Shown: positions 6,181 through 6,439 of the stretch, piece after piece
Position numbering within the stretch: the stretch's first letter is position 1
Layout: every line of letters begins with the position of its first letter
Assembly: GCA_031255055.1 (NCBI GenBank)
Contig: JAIRTG010000012.1
Span: 1 to 6,439, forward strand
Length of the DNA: 6,439 nt
Direction of reading: 5' to 3'
From: Prevotellaceae bacterium
GTDB taxonomy: Bacteria > Bacteroidota > Bacteroidia > Bacteroidales > Paludibacteraceae
Made by a program: the position numbers and the translations under genes
Notes under the pieces: generated by a model
Databases searched by the model: none
What the model was told of the DNA's origin: nothing
What the model saw: only the letters and a program-made list of their open reading frames with translations

Positions 6181-6316
6181 CTTCCTTGAAGAAAGAGAGA
6201 GAGAAAGAGAAAGAGAATTAGGGGGGGGGGGAAGTCTCCCCCTCGCTTCAGCCGCCTACGGCGTCTTCCGCTACCCCCTCTGCGGGGCGCTGCCCCGCAA
6301 CGCCCCGAAGACAATG
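6179..6316 (-). repeat. GC-rich structured intergenic repeat, right copy (inverted relative to 1-124)
   Basis: The reverse complement matches positions 1-124 throughout. The hairpin is GCGGGGC (6282-6288), loop GCT, GCCCCGC (6292-6298), extended by a T-A pair to 8 bp. Compared with the left copy the G run is 11 instead of 8 (6221-6231) and the GA tract is longer by a GAGAGA-type insertion. On the minus strand the element opens with GTCTTC and closes with GAAGAC, a 6-bp terminal inverted repeat. A 65-codon open frame across it (6117-6314) is low-complexity Arg/Gly/Ser/Pro and is not a gene. Confidence 0.85.
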
Positions 6317-6323
6317 ATTAAAT

Positions 6324-6439
6324 AGTGATTAGTGATTAGTGATTAGTGATGAGTGATGAGTGATGAGTGATGAGTGATGAGTGATGAGTGATGAGTGATG
6401 AGTGATGAGTGATGAGTGATGAGTGATGAGTGATGAGTG
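6324..6439 (+). repeat. Heptanucleotide tandem array running off the window end
   Basis: Three units of AGTGATT (6324-6344) are followed by thirteen complete units of AGTGATG (6345-6435) and a partial AGTG at the last base. The first type is the reverse complement of the CACTAAT-phase units at 155-188; the second differs by one base and is perfectly homogeneous. The true length is unknown because the window ends inside the array. It begins 7 nt beyond the GC-rich repeat, the same kind of junction as at the left end. Confidence 0.9.

Noticed and set aside
6117..6314. 65-codon minus-strand open frame
   Set aside because: It is a translation of the GC-rich and GA-rich repeat, with Arg/Gly/Pro/Ser low complexity and no leader or homology-like features.
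1..6316. Composite transposon bounded by the inverted repeats
   Set aside because: No transposase or integrase lies inside, the cargo is core metabolism, and no target-site duplication can be seen.
6324..6439. CRISPR-like or iteron array
   Set aside because: Units are 7 bp and contiguous, without unique spacers, and no cas or replication initiator gene is present.

Overview
The window looks like chromosomal DNA of a member of the Bacteroidota, most likely the order Bacteroidales. The evidence is the Bacteroidota-type -7 promoter box (TAnnTTTG) upstream of all three transcription units, the absence of Shine-Dalgarno sites, A-rich leaders before some starts, a DUF4369/thioredoxin-fold lipoprotein typical of that phylum, and protein sequences (MDH, DERA, CoA-transferase) that read like Bacteroidales versions. 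No genus can be named from the sequence alone. Both ends of the window lie inside repetitive DNA, so it may be a whole assembly contig broken at repeats.

Layout: 1-124 is a GC-rich structured repeat, followed by AGTGATT/CACTAAT-type heptamer repeats (126-188). The gene for malate dehydrogenase (mdh, minus strand, 195-1124) comes next. A 244-bp divergent promoter region separates it from a plus-strand pair: a lipoprotein with a degenerate thioredoxin fold (1369-2514) and epoxyqueuosine reductase queG (2533-3462). Convergent to this pair is a minus-strand pair: an acetyl-CoA hydrolase/transferase-family CoA-transferase (5942 down to 4440), then deoxyribose-phosphate aldolase deoC (4415 down to 3534). 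From 6113 to the end the window is repeats again: a divergent module (6113-6180), an inverted copy of the left-end repeat (6179-6316), and a long heptamer tandem array (6324-6439) that runs off the end.

Function: mdh and the CoA-transferase both fit the succinate/acetate/propionate fermentation of Bacteroidales (oxaloacetate to malate, on the way to fumarate and succinate; CoA exchange between acyl-CoA and succinate or acetate). deoC feeds deoxynucleoside carbon into the same C2/C3 pool as acetaldehyde and glyceraldehyde-3-phosphate. queG completes the tRNA modification queuosine. The lipoprotein has no CxxC motif and its role is unknown.

The protein-coding content is mostly ordinary. The most notable features are non-coding: an apparent intrinsic terminator for the CoA-transferase-deoC unit lying antisense inside the last codons of queG, and a family of modular GC-rich/GA-rich repeats in at least four places, with a near-identical inverted pair bracketing the whole gene block. 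I found no RNA gene, CRISPR array, transposase or defence system.
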